Positions 34,331-43,328 of a DNA stretch of 64,000 bases are shown here, piece by piece. Each line of letters starts with the position of its first letter. The stretch's first letter is position 1. The notes under the pieces were generated by a model that was not told where the DNA came from, made no database searches, and saw only the letters and a list, made by a program, of their open reading frames with translations. The position numbers were made by a program, and so were the translations under genes. This DNA comes from Spirosoma taeanense (GTDB lineage Bacteria; Bacteroidota; Bacteroidia; Cytophagales; Spirosomataceae). The stretch covers positions 3,100,001-3,164,000 of the forward strand of contig NZ_CP053435.1 in the NCBI RefSeq assembly GCF_013127955.1, read 5' to 3'.

Positions 34331-35713
34331 ATGAAACCCACCCGACGCGAGTTTATCCGAACGGCCGCCCTTACCGGAGCGGCTGCCTCTGCCTTTCCCA
34401 CCGTCCTGACCGCAGCCAGTTCCGTAGCTTCGTCGTTGGGTGACCCGGCAGCTGATAAAGTACGGCTGGGGTTTATCGGGGTCGGATCGCGGGGCCGCAG
34501 CCACGTCGAGCAGGCGCTCTACCGCGACGATGTAGTCATTCCGGCTATCTGCGACATTGACCCGGACAGCATCGCCCGAACGAACGAGATTTTTAAGAAA
34601 AAAGGATTGGCACTTCCGGAAGCCTATACGAAAGGCGACGAAGCGTTTTTGCAGATGCTTAAACGCGACGACCTCGACGGGGTCATTATTGCTACGCCCT
34701 GGGAGTGGCACACACCGATGGCCGTTGCCACCATGAAAGCGGGTAAATATGCAGGCGTTGAAGTGTCGGCAACGGTTACGCTGAAAGAGTCCTGGGACCT
34801 GGTCAATACGTTTGAAAAAACGGGCGTGCCGTGCATGATCCTCGAAAACGTGTGTTACCGGCGCGATGTCATGGCGGTTCTGAACATGATCCGGCAGGGT
34901 TTGTTCGGTGAAATGACCTATGCCCACTGCGGCTATCAGCACGACCTGCGCGACATCAAATTCAACGATGGTAAACATTATGCCGGGGGCGGGGTCGAAT
35001 TTGGGGCGAAAGGCTATGCCGAGGCCCGCTGGCGGACGCAGCACTCCGTCGATCGCAACGGCGACATCTACCCGACCCACGGTCTTGGCCCGGTTGCCCA
35101 CTGGCTCGACATTAACCGGGGCAACCGCTTTCTGCACCTGACCAGTACAGCCACCAAAAGCCGGGGACTCCATAAGTATGTCGTCGATAAGGGCGGACCG
35201 AACCACCCGAACACCAAGGTTAATTTCAAACTCGGCGACATCGTAACGACCGTCATCCAGTGCGCCAATGGCGAGAACATTGTTCTCATGCACGATACCA
35301 ATTCACCCCGTCCCTACTCGCTTGGGTTCCGGGCGCAGGGCACCAACGGAATCTGGATGGACGACAACGATATGATCTACCTGGAGAACGTAAGCCCCAA
35401 AGCCCACGCCTGGGAACCGTTTGCGTCGTATCAGGAGAAATACGACCATCCGCTCTGGAAACGCCACGCCCAGACGGCCGAGAATGCGGGGCATGGCGGC
35501 ATCGACTTTTTTGTGATGCGGGCCTTTATCGAATCGGTGAAAACCAAGACGCCCCCACCCATCGACGTGTATGACGCAGCCGTCTGGAGCGCCATCAGCC
35601 CCCTGTCGGAAGAAAGCATTGCGGGCGGCAGTAAACCGGTCGAAATTCCGGATTTCACGCGGGGGAAGTGGAAAACAAACAAACCGATTTTCGCCCTATC
35701 GGACAACTTTTAA
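34331..35713 (+). CDS. Tat-exported Gfo/Idh/MocA oxidoreductase, GH109-like
   Basis: A 460-residue protein with a twin-arginine signal (TRREFIRTAALTG, then a hydrophobic stretch to about residue 33). The Tat route fits a protein that binds NAD before export. The Rossmann motif is LGFIGVGSRGRSHVEQALYRDD, close to glycoside hydrolase family 109 and related dehydrogenases that act on glycosides by a redox mechanism. The C-terminal domain contains AKGYAEARWRTQHS and HGGIDFFVMRAFIESV. Downstream lie a sugar MFS transporter and a GHMP sugar kinase in the same direction, suggesting a small carbohydrate-use unit. Substrate unknown. Confidence 0.88.
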   Translation: MKPTRREFIRTAALTGAAASAFPTVLTAASSVASSLGDPAADKVRLGFIGVGSRGRSHVEQALYRDDVVIPAICDIDPDSIARTNEIFKKKGLALPEAYTKGDEAFLQMLKRDDLDGVIIATPWEWHTPMAVATMKAGKYAGVEVSATVTLKESWDLVNTFEKTGVPCMILENVCYRRDVMAVLNMIRQGLFGEMTYAHCGYQHDLRDIKFNDGKHYAGGGVEFGAKGYAEARWRTQHSVDRNGDIYPTHGLGPVAHWLDINRGNRFLHLTSTATKSRGLHKYVVDKGGPNHPNTKVNFKLGDIVTTVIQCANGENIVLMHDTNSPRPYSLGFRAQGTNGIWMDDNDMIYLENVSPKAHAWEPFASYQEKYDHPLWKRHAQTAENAGHGGIDFFVMRAFIESVKTKTPPPIDVYDAAVWSAISPLSEESIAGGSKPVEIPDFTRGKWKTNKPIFALSDNF

Positions 35714-35809
35714 AGAGGTTCCTGCGTGGAAAACCAATTTCTATTTTTAATTTGTAAAAATTTTTAAAATATAGGTTCACCCCCGGCTCCAGTTAATCAC
35801 TGACTCCCA

Positions 35810-37033
35810 ATGACCCCGACCGCGACTCAGACCCCTTCTAAAAACTACGTTGGCCCCCTGCTCATCATTGGTGCTCTTTTCTTTGTTTTTGGCTTCGTTA
35901 CGTGGGTCAACAGCGTCCTGATTGCTTTTTTCAAACAGGCCTTCAACCTCAGTACGGTCGGGTCGAATCTAGTTGCGTTCGCGTTTTTCATTTCCTATAC
36001 GCTGATGGCTATTCCGTCGTCGGCGGTACTGAAACGGACCGGCTTCAAAAACGGGATGTCGCTGGGATTGCTGGTCATGGCCGTTGGAACGCTGATCTTC
36101 GTGCCCGCAGCGAAGGCGGTTTCTTACCCGCTGTTTCTGGTTGGGCTCTTCCTGATCGGCATTGGTCTCACGGTATTGCAGACGGCCTCTAATCCGTATG
36201 CAACTATCCTCGGCCCGCGCGAGAGTGCGGCTCAGCGGATTAGTTTCATGGGTATCGCCAACAAACTAGCGGGGATTATCAGCCAGTTCATTTTCGGAGG
36301 ACTGCTCCTGACGGGTGCCAATGCGGTATCCGGAGCGGCCTCACTGGAGAAAGTTGTCACGCCATACCTGATTCTGACCGGCGTTCTGGTGTTTCTGGCG
36401 GGTATGATTCGGTTCTCAAGCCTGCCTGAAGTGTCGGAAGAGCAGGACGATACGCCGACCGACGTTAGCATTCATACCAGCGTCTGGCAGTTTCCGAACC
36501 TGGTGCTGGGTGTACTGGCTCTGTTCTGTTACGTCGGTGCTGAAGTGATTGCGGGCGACACCATCATCAATTACGGTAAGGCCCTCGGCTTTGACAATGA
36601 TGAGGCCAAGTACTTCACGACGTATACGCTTTACGGCCTGCTGGGGGGTTACGTGCTCGGCATTGTCTTGATTCCCAAGGTCATTTCGCAGCAGACCGCT
36701 TTACGTTTTGGGGCGGCTTATGGCCTGGTACTGACCGTCGCTACGTTACTGACCAGCGGTTTTACGTCGGTGCTCTGCGTCGCCCTGCTGGGCTTTGGGT
36801 TAGCCCCTGTCTGGCCTGCTCTCTGGCCGCTTGCCCTGAACCGGCTGGGTCGGTTTACCAAGATTGGCTCCGCCCTGCTCATCATGGGCATTTCGGGTGG
36901 TGCGCTGCTGCCGTTGCTGCATGGTTACCTCACGGACGTAATCAGCCCAAAAATGGCGTATGCACTGCTGCTGCCCCTATTCAGCTTCATTCTGTACTAC
37001 GCCGTGTCGGGCCATAAAAAGTCGAGCTGGTAG
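35810..37033 (+). CDS. Sugar MFS transporter, FucP/GluP (FHS) family
   Basis: A 407-residue inner-membrane proton symporter with 12 predicted helices. The family signature is clear in the first helices: LLIIGALFFVFGFVTWVNSV, FFISYTLMAIPSSAVLKRTG and the loop GIGLTVLQTASNPYATILGP with the sugar-site Asn. A charged central loop (PEVSEEQDDTPTDVS) joins the two halves. Members take up L-fucose, glucose or galactose. It lies between the GH109-like oxidoreductase and a galactokinase-like GHMP kinase, which together favour a hexose such as galactose, as inference only. Confidence 0.92.
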   Translation: MTPTATQTPSKNYVGPLLIIGALFFVFGFVTWVNSVLIAFFKQAFNLSTVGSNLVAFAFFISYTLMAIPSSAVLKRTGFKNGMSLGLLVMAVGTLIFVPAAKAVSYPLFLVGLFLIGIGLTVLQTASNPYATILGPRESAAQRISFMGIANKLAGIISQFIFGGLLLTGANAVSGAASLEKVVTPYLILTGVLVFLAGMIRFSSLPEVSEEQDDTPTDVSIHTSVWQFPNLVLGVLALFCYVGAEVIAGDTIINYGKALGFDNDEAKYFTTYTLYGLLGGYVLGIVLIPKVISQQTALRFGAAYGLVLTVATLLTSGFTSVLCVALLGFGLAPVWPALWPLALNRLGRFTKIGSALLIMGISGGALLPLLHGYLTDVISPKMAYALLLPLFSFILYYAVSGHKKSSW

Positions 37034-37045
37034 TATTTCAACTGG

Positions 37046-37126
37046 TAGGAGCAAAGGTTAACGCAGGTGCTGGCGGAGATTTTGTTTGCCTCCCTGCCTT
37101 AGTCTTTGCTTCTCTGCGTTTATCCG
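37046..37126 (+). repeat. Inverted-repeat element between sugar transporter and GHMP kinase genes
   Basis: Simple-word palindromic element. GCAAAG and AACGCAG words on the left (37051-37065) recur as CTTTGC and CTGCGTT on the right (37104-37120), with GGAG/CTCC words around. It starts 12 nt after one stop codon and ends at the preferred ATG of the next gene (37128). Confidence 0.5.
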
Positions 37127-37127
37127 A

Positions 37128-38195
37128 ATGACTGCATCTACCCCCGGCCGAATTTGCCTGTTTGGCGAACATCAGGATTATTTAGGCTTACCCGTTATTG
37201 CCGCTGCTATTTCGCGCCGGATTGCCATCGAAGCCCACAACGTCGCTACGTCGGGGTTTCGGCTGAACCTGCCCGACATTCAGGACCTGGTACAGATTCC
37301 ATTTGACAGGCAACCTTTATCTTATCCGAACGACCGGGATTACTTCCGCTCGGCGGTGAACATCCTTCTGCGGGAGGGCTTTACGTTCTCGCGCGGGATT
37401 GAGGGCGAAGTGCGCGGCAACATTCCGATCAATTCCGGTACGTCGAGTTCGTCGGCGCTGATCGTAACCTGGCTGAACGTTTTAAGCCAGTTGGCCGACG
37501 AGCCGCGTCAGCTCGCTCCCGAGCGGCTGGCCGAACTGGGCTACCGGGCCGAAGTGCTGGAATTTGGCGAACCGGGCGGCATGATGGACCATTACGCGAC
37601 GGCCGTTGGTAACGTGATCTACCTGGAGTCCAATCCGGACATTCGTCTGCTCGAACTAACCCCTGCCCTCGGTACCTTTGTTTTGGGCGATTCGCAGGAA
37701 CCCAAGGATACCCTCGGGATTCTAAAACGGGTTAAACTCGGCATGCTGGACATCATCCAGCGGATTACGGTCGTCAATCCCCGGTTTTCCCTGCACAATT
37801 CGGCAATCACCGAAGCGGCCGAGTACAAAGACTTCCTGAGCAAAGACGAGTATATTCTGCTGAAAGGCAACCTCGCAAACCGCGATATTCTGCGCGATGC
37901 TTTATCACTTTTACAATCCTCCGGCCCGATGGATCACGTTCGATTCGGGCAGTTGCTGACCGACCACCAAGCGAATCTGCGCGACGCTCAGCGAATCAGC
38001 ACGCCCAGGATCGATCGGATGCTCGACGCGTCGCTGGCGGCCGGAGCACTGGGCGGCAAAATCAACGGTTCGGGTGGAGGTGGCTGCATGTTTGCCTACG
38101 CGCCGGAAAACCCCCAGGCCGTTGCCGAGGCCATCCAAAGGGAAGGCGGCAAAGCCTATATTGTGCAGATCGATCGGGGTACAACCCTCGGTTGA
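37128..38195 (+). CDS. GHMP-family sugar kinase, galactokinase-like
   Basis: A 355-residue small-molecule kinase. The start at 37128 (MTASTPGRICLFGEHQDYLG) is chosen because GEHxDY is the galactokinase-type sugar-binding motif near the N-terminus and the frame upstream runs through a repeat element. The ATP-binding motif is NIPINSGTSSSSALIV, and the C-terminal GHMP motif is KINGSGGGGCMFAY. It is shorter than E. coli GalK (about 380). With the neighbouring sugar importer it probably phosphorylates an imported sugar at C1; the exact sugar is not determined by sequence. Galactokinase, arabinokinase-like and related kinases share these motifs. Confidence 0.85.
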   Translation: MTASTPGRICLFGEHQDYLGLPVIAAAISRRIAIEAHNVATSGFRLNLPDIQDLVQIPFDRQPLSYPNDRDYFRSAVNILLREGFTFSRGIEGEVRGNIPINSGTSSSSALIVTWLNVLSQLADEPRQLAPERLAELGYRAEVLEFGEPGGMMDHYATAVGNVIYLESNPDIRLLELTPALGTFVLGDSQEPKDTLGILKRVKLGMLDIIQRITVVNPRFSLHNSAITEAAEYKDFLSKDEYILLKGNLANRDILRDALSLLQSSGPMDHVRFGQLLTDHQANLRDAQRISTPRIDRMLDASLAAGALGGKINGSGGGGCMFAYAPENPQAVAEAIQREGGKAYIVQIDRGTTLG

Positions 38196-38206
38196 TTTCT
38201 GGCCCT

Positions 38207-39415
38207 TTATTGAATCTTCGCGGCCCGCTGCGCCGGGAACCACGACGTCAGGATCGTGACCACAATCACGAGAACACCCGTCAGGATAATATCGCTACTG
38301 TCGAGCCGGACCGGATACGCATCAATGATGGAACTGACCGTCCCCATCCGGATAAAGCCGTACTGCTCTTGCATCACGCAGATCACGACGCCCAGAACCA
38401 GCCCGGCAATCGCGCCCGTCAGAGCAATGATAGCGCCTTCGGTGAGGAAGATTCGGCGCACTAATCCGGTCGTCGCGCCCAGAGCAAAGAGAATCCTGAT
38501 ATCCTCTCGTTTTTCAACGACCAGCATGGACAGAGAGAAGAAAATGTTGATGCTGGCGACCAGGATAATAAACGATAAAGTCAGGGCAACCAGCAATTTT
38601 TCGATCCGGATGGTGCGGTACAGATCGGTGTTGAGATCGTCGCGGGTCTGCACAATCAGCTGATCGCCTACTATGTTCTGCAGCGTCTGCCGGGCCTGGT
38701 TTTCGTCGGTGCCGGGACGTAATTGAATTTCCAGGCTCGTTACTTCGTCGGGCTGATAGCCGAACAGGGCCCGCGCTACAGTTAGAGGGGCCAGCACAAA
38801 ATTGTCGTAGCGTGATTCAATGAAGAACACGCCCGATACCGTCAGGCGCTCGCGGTTAAACGCGTCCGGATTCAGAACGCTGAACGCCTGCCCGCTTTGG
38901 GGGTACAGAATTTCCAGGGGTGTCAGAATGTCGACCGGCGATATGCTCAGATCGTTTCGAACCCCCTCGGCAACAATGGCATAGTTTATATTGTCCTCAT
39001 TCAGCAGCAGCTTTCCTTCAAGCATGGCCGAGTCGAGCTGCTGACGATGTAGATACGTACTATCAACCCCCTTAAGGCGCACCACTGTCTGACCACTGGC
39101 GTACCGGGCCAGGGCGTTATCCTGCGCCACAGTCGTCAGTAAACTAATCTCCGGTAGTTGCCGCAAGCGGTTCAGCAAGGCTGGCGGAGCCATGAATCGC
39201 TTGCCCTGACGGGGCGAAATGGTCATGTCGGCCTCGAACGTCTTGAATATCTGCCGGTTCAGTTCCTCCATGCCATTGAACACCGATAGCACCACGACTA
39301 ACGCCATGGTGCCGACGCCAACGCCAAGCATAGACAGAATGGACAGCCAGCTAATAAAACTGCGCTTCTTTCTCGAGAAAAAATACCGGCGAGCAATCCA
39401 GGCGGGGAGATTCAT
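38207..39415 (-). CDS. FtsX-like ABC transporter permease (LolC/E or MacB type)
   Basis: A 402-residue inner-membrane protein. The start at 39415 (MNLPAWIARRYFFSRKKRSF) is the usual beginning of LolC/E-like permeases; the upstream in-frame codons run into a repeat element. The first helix (ISWLSILSMLGVGVGTMALV) is followed by a large periplasmic domain (residues 45-255), then three C-terminal helices of the FtsX domain (LLVALTLSFIILVASINIF; FLTEGAIIALTGAIAGLVLG; LTGVLVIVVTILTSWFPA). Likely role is lipoprotein release or export with an ATPase encoded elsewhere. It follows rbfA in the same direction. Confidence 0.88.
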   Translation of the reverse strand: MNLPAWIARRYFFSRKKRSFISWLSILSMLGVGVGTMALVVVLSVFNGMEELNRQIFKTFEADMTISPRQGKRFMAPPALLNRLRQLPEISLLTTVAQDNALARYASGQTVVRLKGVDSTYLHRQQLDSAMLEGKLLLNEDNINYAIVAEGVRNDLSISPVDILTPLEILYPQSGQAFSVLNPDAFNRERLTVSGVFFIESRYDNFVLAPLTVARALFGYQPDEVTSLEIQLRPGTDENQARQTLQNIVGDQLIVQTRDDLNTDLYRTIRIEKLLVALTLSFIILVASINIFFSLSMLVVEKREDIRILFALGATTGLVRRIFLTEGAIIALTGAIAGLVLGVVICVMQEQYGFIRMGTVSSIIDAYPVRLDSSDIILTGVLVIVVTILTSWFPAQRAAKIQ

Positions 39416-39435
39416 AGTATAATGGTGAAAGCGAG

Positions 39436-39502
39436 AAAGAGTGAAAGAGCGAACCAATACAAGCCCTTATCACTCTTTTGCTCATTCGCTCTTTCACTCT
39501 TT
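39436..39502 (-). repeat. Inverted-repeat element between rbfA and the FtsX-like gene
   Basis: Perfect 18-bp arms AAAGAGTGAAAGAGCGAA (39436-39453) and TTCGCTCTTTCACTCTTT (39485-39502), the longest perfect arms of this element family in the window. It starts 3 nt after the rbfA stop and ends 20 nt before the next start (minus-strand view). Confidence 0.75.
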
Positions 39503-39505
39503 GCT

Positions 39506-39889
39506 TTATTCATCGTCTTCGTCATCCTCGGCGGGAGCGGGTGGAATCTCCAGGCCGGCGAAGAGCTTATCCATTTTATCGGCGTATTCGGCGGTGTCGT
39601 CCAGGAAGAAAACCAGTTCCGGTACGATGCGAAGCTGGTGCCGGACCCGGTCGCCCAGGTGCTGGCGAATGACCTTGCCTTTTTCCTGAATGCTCTCCAG
39701 CAGTATATCCTTGTTCTTCGTTGCCAGAAAACTCAGGTACACGCGGGCTACGCTCAGGTCGGGCGAGACCCGTACACTGGTGACGGTAATGAACGCCCCG
39801 TTGAATAAATGCGGTACTTCGCGCTGGAAAATTTCGCTTAAATCCTTCTGCAGTTGCCGCGCAACTTTCTGTTGTCGTTTCGATTCCAT
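39506..39889 (-). CDS. rbfA: Ribosome-binding factor A
   Basis: A 127-residue ribosome maturation factor that binds the 30S subunit and aids 16S rRNA 5'-end processing. KH-like fold blocks are visible: RQQKVARQLQKDLSEIFQRE at the N-terminus, VTSVRVSPDLSVARVYLSFL in the middle and LRIVPELVFFLDDTAEYADK near the end. The C-terminus is strongly acidic (PAEDDEDDE). The start codon matches the family start. It lies upstream of the FtsX-like permease gene, with only the palindromic element between, so they are probably cotranscribed. Confidence 0.94.
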   Translation of the reverse strand: MESKRQQKVARQLQKDLSEIFQREVPHLFNGAFITVTSVRVSPDLSVARVYLSFLATKNKDILLESIQEKGKVIRQHLGDRVRHQLRIVPELVFFLDDTAEYADKMDKLFAGLEIPPAPAEDDEDDE

Positions 39890-40195
39890 TGGTGTTTGTC
39901 TTAAGTCGGGGCCTGCCGGTATAACCCCGGCCGGTTGACTTTGTTACTGCCTCACCGCCAGAAGCCTGAACGAGGGTCGTCGCTCTGGCGATGGTGTCTT
40001 TACTGTTTGGCTTTTGTCAGTGGCAGCCGCTGCTGTGGGTCTGGCCGCTGCGCAAATATCCATACCTTTTTCCATTCTGCCGAAATTGACCGTAATTTCG
40101 CAGAGTAGTTGGCCGGCGCGTTGATCCATTGCTGGCTTATTCATCAAGGTGTCTGACTGCCGCGCTTACTCACCGACGACTGACCATTTTTTGCT
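39890..40195. other. Intergenic region, no gene seen
   Basis: 306 bp between divergent rbfA and the membrane-protein gene. A minus-strand open frame (39944-40147) has no family resemblance and unnatural composition. A short inverted repeat GCCAGA / TCTGGC lies near 39957-39996. Promoters of both flanking genes are presumably here, but I see no clear TAnnTTTG word. Confidence 0.4.
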
Positions 40196-41605
40196 TTGCT
40201 ACGTTTTTTTCGCTCGTATTATCCCTATCTCTACGTCAGCCTGCTCGGATTACTGCTGCTGATTCGGTTACCCCTGCTCCTGAATTCGCTACCGCTTCTG
40301 ATTCCTGAATTGAACTGGATGCTGGTGGGTGAACAGATAAGCCAGGGCGACCTACTTTACCGGGATATCTGGGATAGCGTCAGTCCGCTTTCAGCCATTG
40401 TTTACTGGGGGCTCGATACGCTCTTCGGACGGTCGTCAATAGCCCTGCACGGCGCGGCTACGCTCGTGTCGGTGTTTCAGATCGTTTATTTCAATTACGT
40501 GACCAACACCCGCGACGTTTATTCCGACCGGTCGTTCTGGCCGGGGCTGGTTTACATGCTGTTTCTGCACCTCTCGTTCGACTGCCTGACGCTTTCTCCC
40601 ATGCTGATGTCAACCAGCCTGCTGCTGCTGGCCTTCGGAACGCTCGTGAAGCAGATGGAACGGCGGGGCGCTACCGATGAAGTGTTTGAGGTCGGGTTCT
40701 ATATCGGGCTGGCAGCTCTGTTTTACCTGCCTTCGGTGCTGTATATTCTGTGGGCAGCCCTGGCCCTTCTGCTGTATACCGGGGCTACGTTCCGCCAGCA
40801 CTCGCTGTCGTTGTTCGGGTTTCTGTTTCCCATCGCCGTAACGATCCTGTTCTATTACCTCAACGATAGCCTGGACGATTTCAACCGGAACCTGCTGGCG
40901 TCGGTATTCCGGGTGAGGCAGTATTCCTTATCCGACGTACAATCGCTGCTGGCTTCCCTGCTGATCCCGCTGGGACTGGGCGTACTGGGTTTTTTGAGCC
41001 TGTTCAACACCACCAGCCGTTACGTCAACTTCCAGCAGCGCATCCAGCAGATCATGATGCTCTGGTTCGTTACGGCTGTGCTGACAACGGCGCTGATGCC
41101 GTTTCTGGCCCCGATGTCGTTCCTGAGCTTTGTGCCGCCGATGGCGTATTTCGCCGTTTTCTACTTCGAGAATGTCCGGAAAGCCTGGCTCTCCGAACTG
41201 GGGTTCTCGCTGGCCTTCGGGTTGATGCTGCTCCTGTTTTATCAGGGTGCGCTGGGGCTGATTCCGGGTGCGGAGTTGGGCCGGTTAAGTAACCTTCAGG
41301 TACGGCCCTCGCCCCTGCCCGACAACATCCGTAACCAGCGCGTGCTGATCATTGGCGAAGACCTGAGCGCCTACCGATACAACCGCCCCGCTACGCCTTA
41401 CCTGAACTGGGATCTGGCCAAGTACGACCTCCGGAACTTGGACAATTACGAAGCCGTAATCAACGTATTCGACCACTTCCGGCTGGACCCGCCCGACTAT
41501 ATCATCGATCGGGAGAATGTTGTCGAGAAATTATTTCAACGCGCCCCGGCCCTGGCGGCTCAGTACGAAAAAACCGCTTCGCCGGGCGTCTATAAGCGAA
41601 AATAA
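40196..41605 (+). CDS. Polytopic membrane protein, possible GT-C-like glycosyltransferase
   Basis: A 469-residue protein with about 11-12 hydrophobic helices and a soluble C-terminal domain (residues 375-469). The first loop reads ELNWMLVGEQISQGDLLYRDIWDS, which resembles the first luminal loop of GT-C/PMT-like enzymes where acidic residues bind the lipid-linked sugar, although family membership is not secure. The tail (RVLIIGEDLSAYRYN; DPPDYIIDRENVVEKL) may be Rossmann-like. Bacteroidota carry a conserved unknown family of this size near housekeeping genes, and this could be a member. It stands at the head of a plus-strand pair with the queuosine-precursor transporter gene. Confidence 0.7.
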   Translation: MLRFFRSYYPYLYVSLLGLLLLIRLPLLLNSLPLLIPELNWMLVGEQISQGDLLYRDIWDSVSPLSAIVYWGLDTLFGRSSIALHGAATLVSVFQIVYFNYVTNTRDVYSDRSFWPGLVYMLFLHLSFDCLTLSPMLMSTSLLLLAFGTLVKQMERRGATDEVFEVGFYIGLAALFYLPSVLYILWAALALLLYTGATFRQHSLSLFGFLFPIAVTILFYYLNDSLDDFNRNLLASVFRVRQYSLSDVQSLLASLLIPLGLGVLGFLSLFNTTSRYVNFQQRIQQIMMLWFVTAVLTTALMPFLAPMSFLSFVPPMAYFAVFYFENVRKAWLSELGFSLAFGLMLLLFYQGALGLIPGAELGRLSNLQVRPSPLPDNIRNQRVLIIGEDLSAYRYNRPATPYLNWDLAKYDLRNLDNYEAVINVFDHFRLDPPDYIIDRENVVEKLFQRAPALAAQYEKTASPGVYKRK

Positions 41606-41684
41606 ATCCTGTCGGCGGTTCATAGCCGGTAGTTCGTGTCATAAATTGCGGTGGTAACCCCAGACACCATTCCTGACCTGTGCC

Positions 41685-42476
41685 ATGCCCAGCTACTCGT
41701 TTACCAATAAGCGAACTAACCTCTATATTTTTCTGAGCGCGGTATTCCTGACCAACGCGCTGGTCGCCGAAATTATCGGCGTCAAAATCTTTTCGGCTGA
41801 AACGCTGGTGGGAACCCGCCCGGCGCAGATTCACCTGTTCGGCGACTTCGTGCTGGATTTTAACCTGACGGCCGGCGCGGTGATCTGGCCGTTTGTATTC
41901 ATTACATCCGACATCATCAACGAGTATTTCGGCAAGGCCGGCGTCCGGCGTATATCCTTCCTAACGGCGGGGTTCGTGGCGTATAGCTTCCTGATTATTT
42001 ACGCCGTAACGACTCTGCCCCCGGCGCAGTTCTGGCTCGACGTCAACGCCAAAGACGCGGCCGGGAACCCCATCAACATCAACAATGCGTTCCAGATGAT
42101 TTTCCGGCAGGGACTGGGCATCATTATTGGTTCGCTGACGGCTTTTCTGATCGGGCAGATTCTCGACGCATCGGTGTTTCAGTACCTGCGGAAAATTACC
42201 GGCAGTCATAAAATCTGGCTCCGTGCTACCGGTTCTACGCTCATCTCGCAGCTGGTCGATTCGTTCGTCGTACTCGGGATTGCCTTCTATGTCTTCGGCA
42301 ACTGGTCGCTGGCGCAGGTGCTGGCCGTAGGCATCATCAACTACCTGTATAAAGCCACAACGGCCATCGTGCTGACGCCCCTGCTTTACGTCGCGCACTA
42401 TCTGATTGATCGCTACCTCGGCAAAGAACACGCCCAGGAACTGGCCAATGAGTCGGCCATGAGCAGTTTCATGTAG
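41685..42476 (+). CDS. yhhQ: Queuosine precursor transporter, YhhQ/VUT family
   Basis: A 263-residue inner-membrane protein with six to seven helices. The family signature is present: FLTNALVAEIIGVKIFS, GAVIWPFVFITSDIINEYFG and ATGSTLISQLVDSFVVLGIAF. Members import queuosine precursors such as preQ0 or preQ1. Together with folE and queD at 29.5-30.7 kb this suggests the organism can both make and salvage 7-deazaguanines, although the loci are 11 kb apart. The gene is convergent with the SpoU methyltransferase gene, the stops being 3 bp apart with no room for a separate terminator. Confidence 0.9.
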   Translation: MPSYSFTNKRTNLYIFLSAVFLTNALVAEIIGVKIFSAETLVGTRPAQIHLFGDFVLDFNLTAGAVIWPFVFITSDIINEYFGKAGVRRISFLTAGFVAYSFLIIYAVTTLPPAQFWLDVNAKDAAGNPININNAFQMIFRQGLGIIIGSLTAFLIGQILDASVFQYLRKITGSHKIWLRATGSTLISQLVDSFVVLGIAFYVFGNWSLAQVLAVGIINYLYKATTAIVLTPLLYVAHYLIDRYLGKEHAQELANESAMSSFM

Positions 42477-42479
42477 CGG

Positions 42480-43253
42480 CTAATGGGGAGCCTGTCTTCG
42501 CCAGTTGTCCAGCAGCACCGCCGTGGCGATGCCGACGTTGAGCGACTCGGCCCCGCCATACCGCGGAATGGTTACCCGCTGCGTAACGTACTGCTCAACA
42601 GCGGCACTAATTCCGTTCGATTCATTCCCCATGACCAGATAGCCGCCCGAACCAAACGGCATTTTATGTACGTCGGCACCGTTCAGAAACGCCCCGTACA
42701 AGGGATGAACAGGCTTACCAGCCTCCGCAGATACCTGCTGATTCAGAAATTGCGTAAGATCGCCGTACCACCAGTTCACCCGCGTAAACGACCCCTTACT
42801 GGCCGAAATAACTTTCGGGTTATAAACATCGGCGGTGGTTTCCGAGCAAAGAATCTTCCGGACACCATACCAGTCGGCGATCCGCAGGATCGTACCCAGG
42901 TTACCGGGATCGCGGATATCATCTAAAATCAGGGCAATTTCACCGGCTTCGGCGACTAAAGGGCGATTTTCTTTCGTTCTGACGACAGCGAGGGCTGCGT
43001 TGTTGCTTTCCAGCGTGCCGATGCGGGTCAGCTCGGCCGCCGACGCGATTTCGACCGGCGTTCGTTGGCGGTCTGTCAGGCTTCCGTTTTCTTTGTAATA
43101 CGCTTCAGTCGCGACAACCAGTTCGACGTCAAAATCGGACTGCAGCACCTCCTGCACACTCTTGGCGCCTTCGACCAGAAACGCCCCCTGCTGCTGCCGG
43201 AATTTTTTCTGATGCAGCGACTGAATGGATTTGATTTGATTTTTGGAAAGCAT
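42480..43253 (-). CDS. SpoU/TrmH-family RNA 2'-O-methyltransferase
   Basis: A 257-residue SPOUT methyltransferase. The start at 43253 (MLSKNQIKSIQSLHQKKFR) fits the family; codons further upstream run through a repeat element. The N-terminal substrate-binding domain (residues 1-95) contains GAFLVEGAKSVQEVL. The knotted SAM-binding domain has LILDDIRDPGNLGTILRIADW (with its conserved Asn and Arg), YLVMGNESNGIS and IPRYGGAESLNVGIATAVL. It probably methylates a ribose in 23S rRNA or tRNA; the target cannot be read from the sequence. Its start codon overlaps an in-frame ATG of the divergent tamL frame. Confidence 0.92.
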   Translation of the reverse strand: MLSKNQIKSIQSLHQKKFRQQQGAFLVEGAKSVQEVLQSDFDVELVVATEAYYKENGSLTDRQRTPVEIASAAELTRIGTLESNNAALAVVRTKENRPLVAEAGEIALILDDIRDPGNLGTILRIADWYGVRKILCSETTADVYNPKVISASKGSFTRVNWWYGDLTQFLNQQVSAEAGKPVHPLYGAFLNGADVHKMPFGSGGYLVMGNESNGISAAVEQYVTQRVTIPRYGGAESLNVGIATAVLLDNWRRQAPH

Positions 43254-43261
43254 GAAGAAAA

Positions 43262-43328
43262 CGATGTATGCGCTTCGATATATCATGTATGACTGGCTAC
43301 CTGACGCGGCATCATACACCATACATCA
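43262..43328 (+). repeat. Inverted-repeat element at the tamL 5' end
   Basis: Arms GATGTATG (43263-43270) and CATACATC (43320-43327), with an inner ATGTATGA / TCATACA pair. It fills the divergent gap and, if the ATG at 43285 or upstream is used, encodes the n-region of the TamL signal peptide. Confidence 0.6.

Noticed and set aside
39944-40147. 67-codon minus-strand frame between rbfA and the membrane-protein gene
   Set aside because: Unnatural composition, no homology seen, and it occupies the divergent promoter region.
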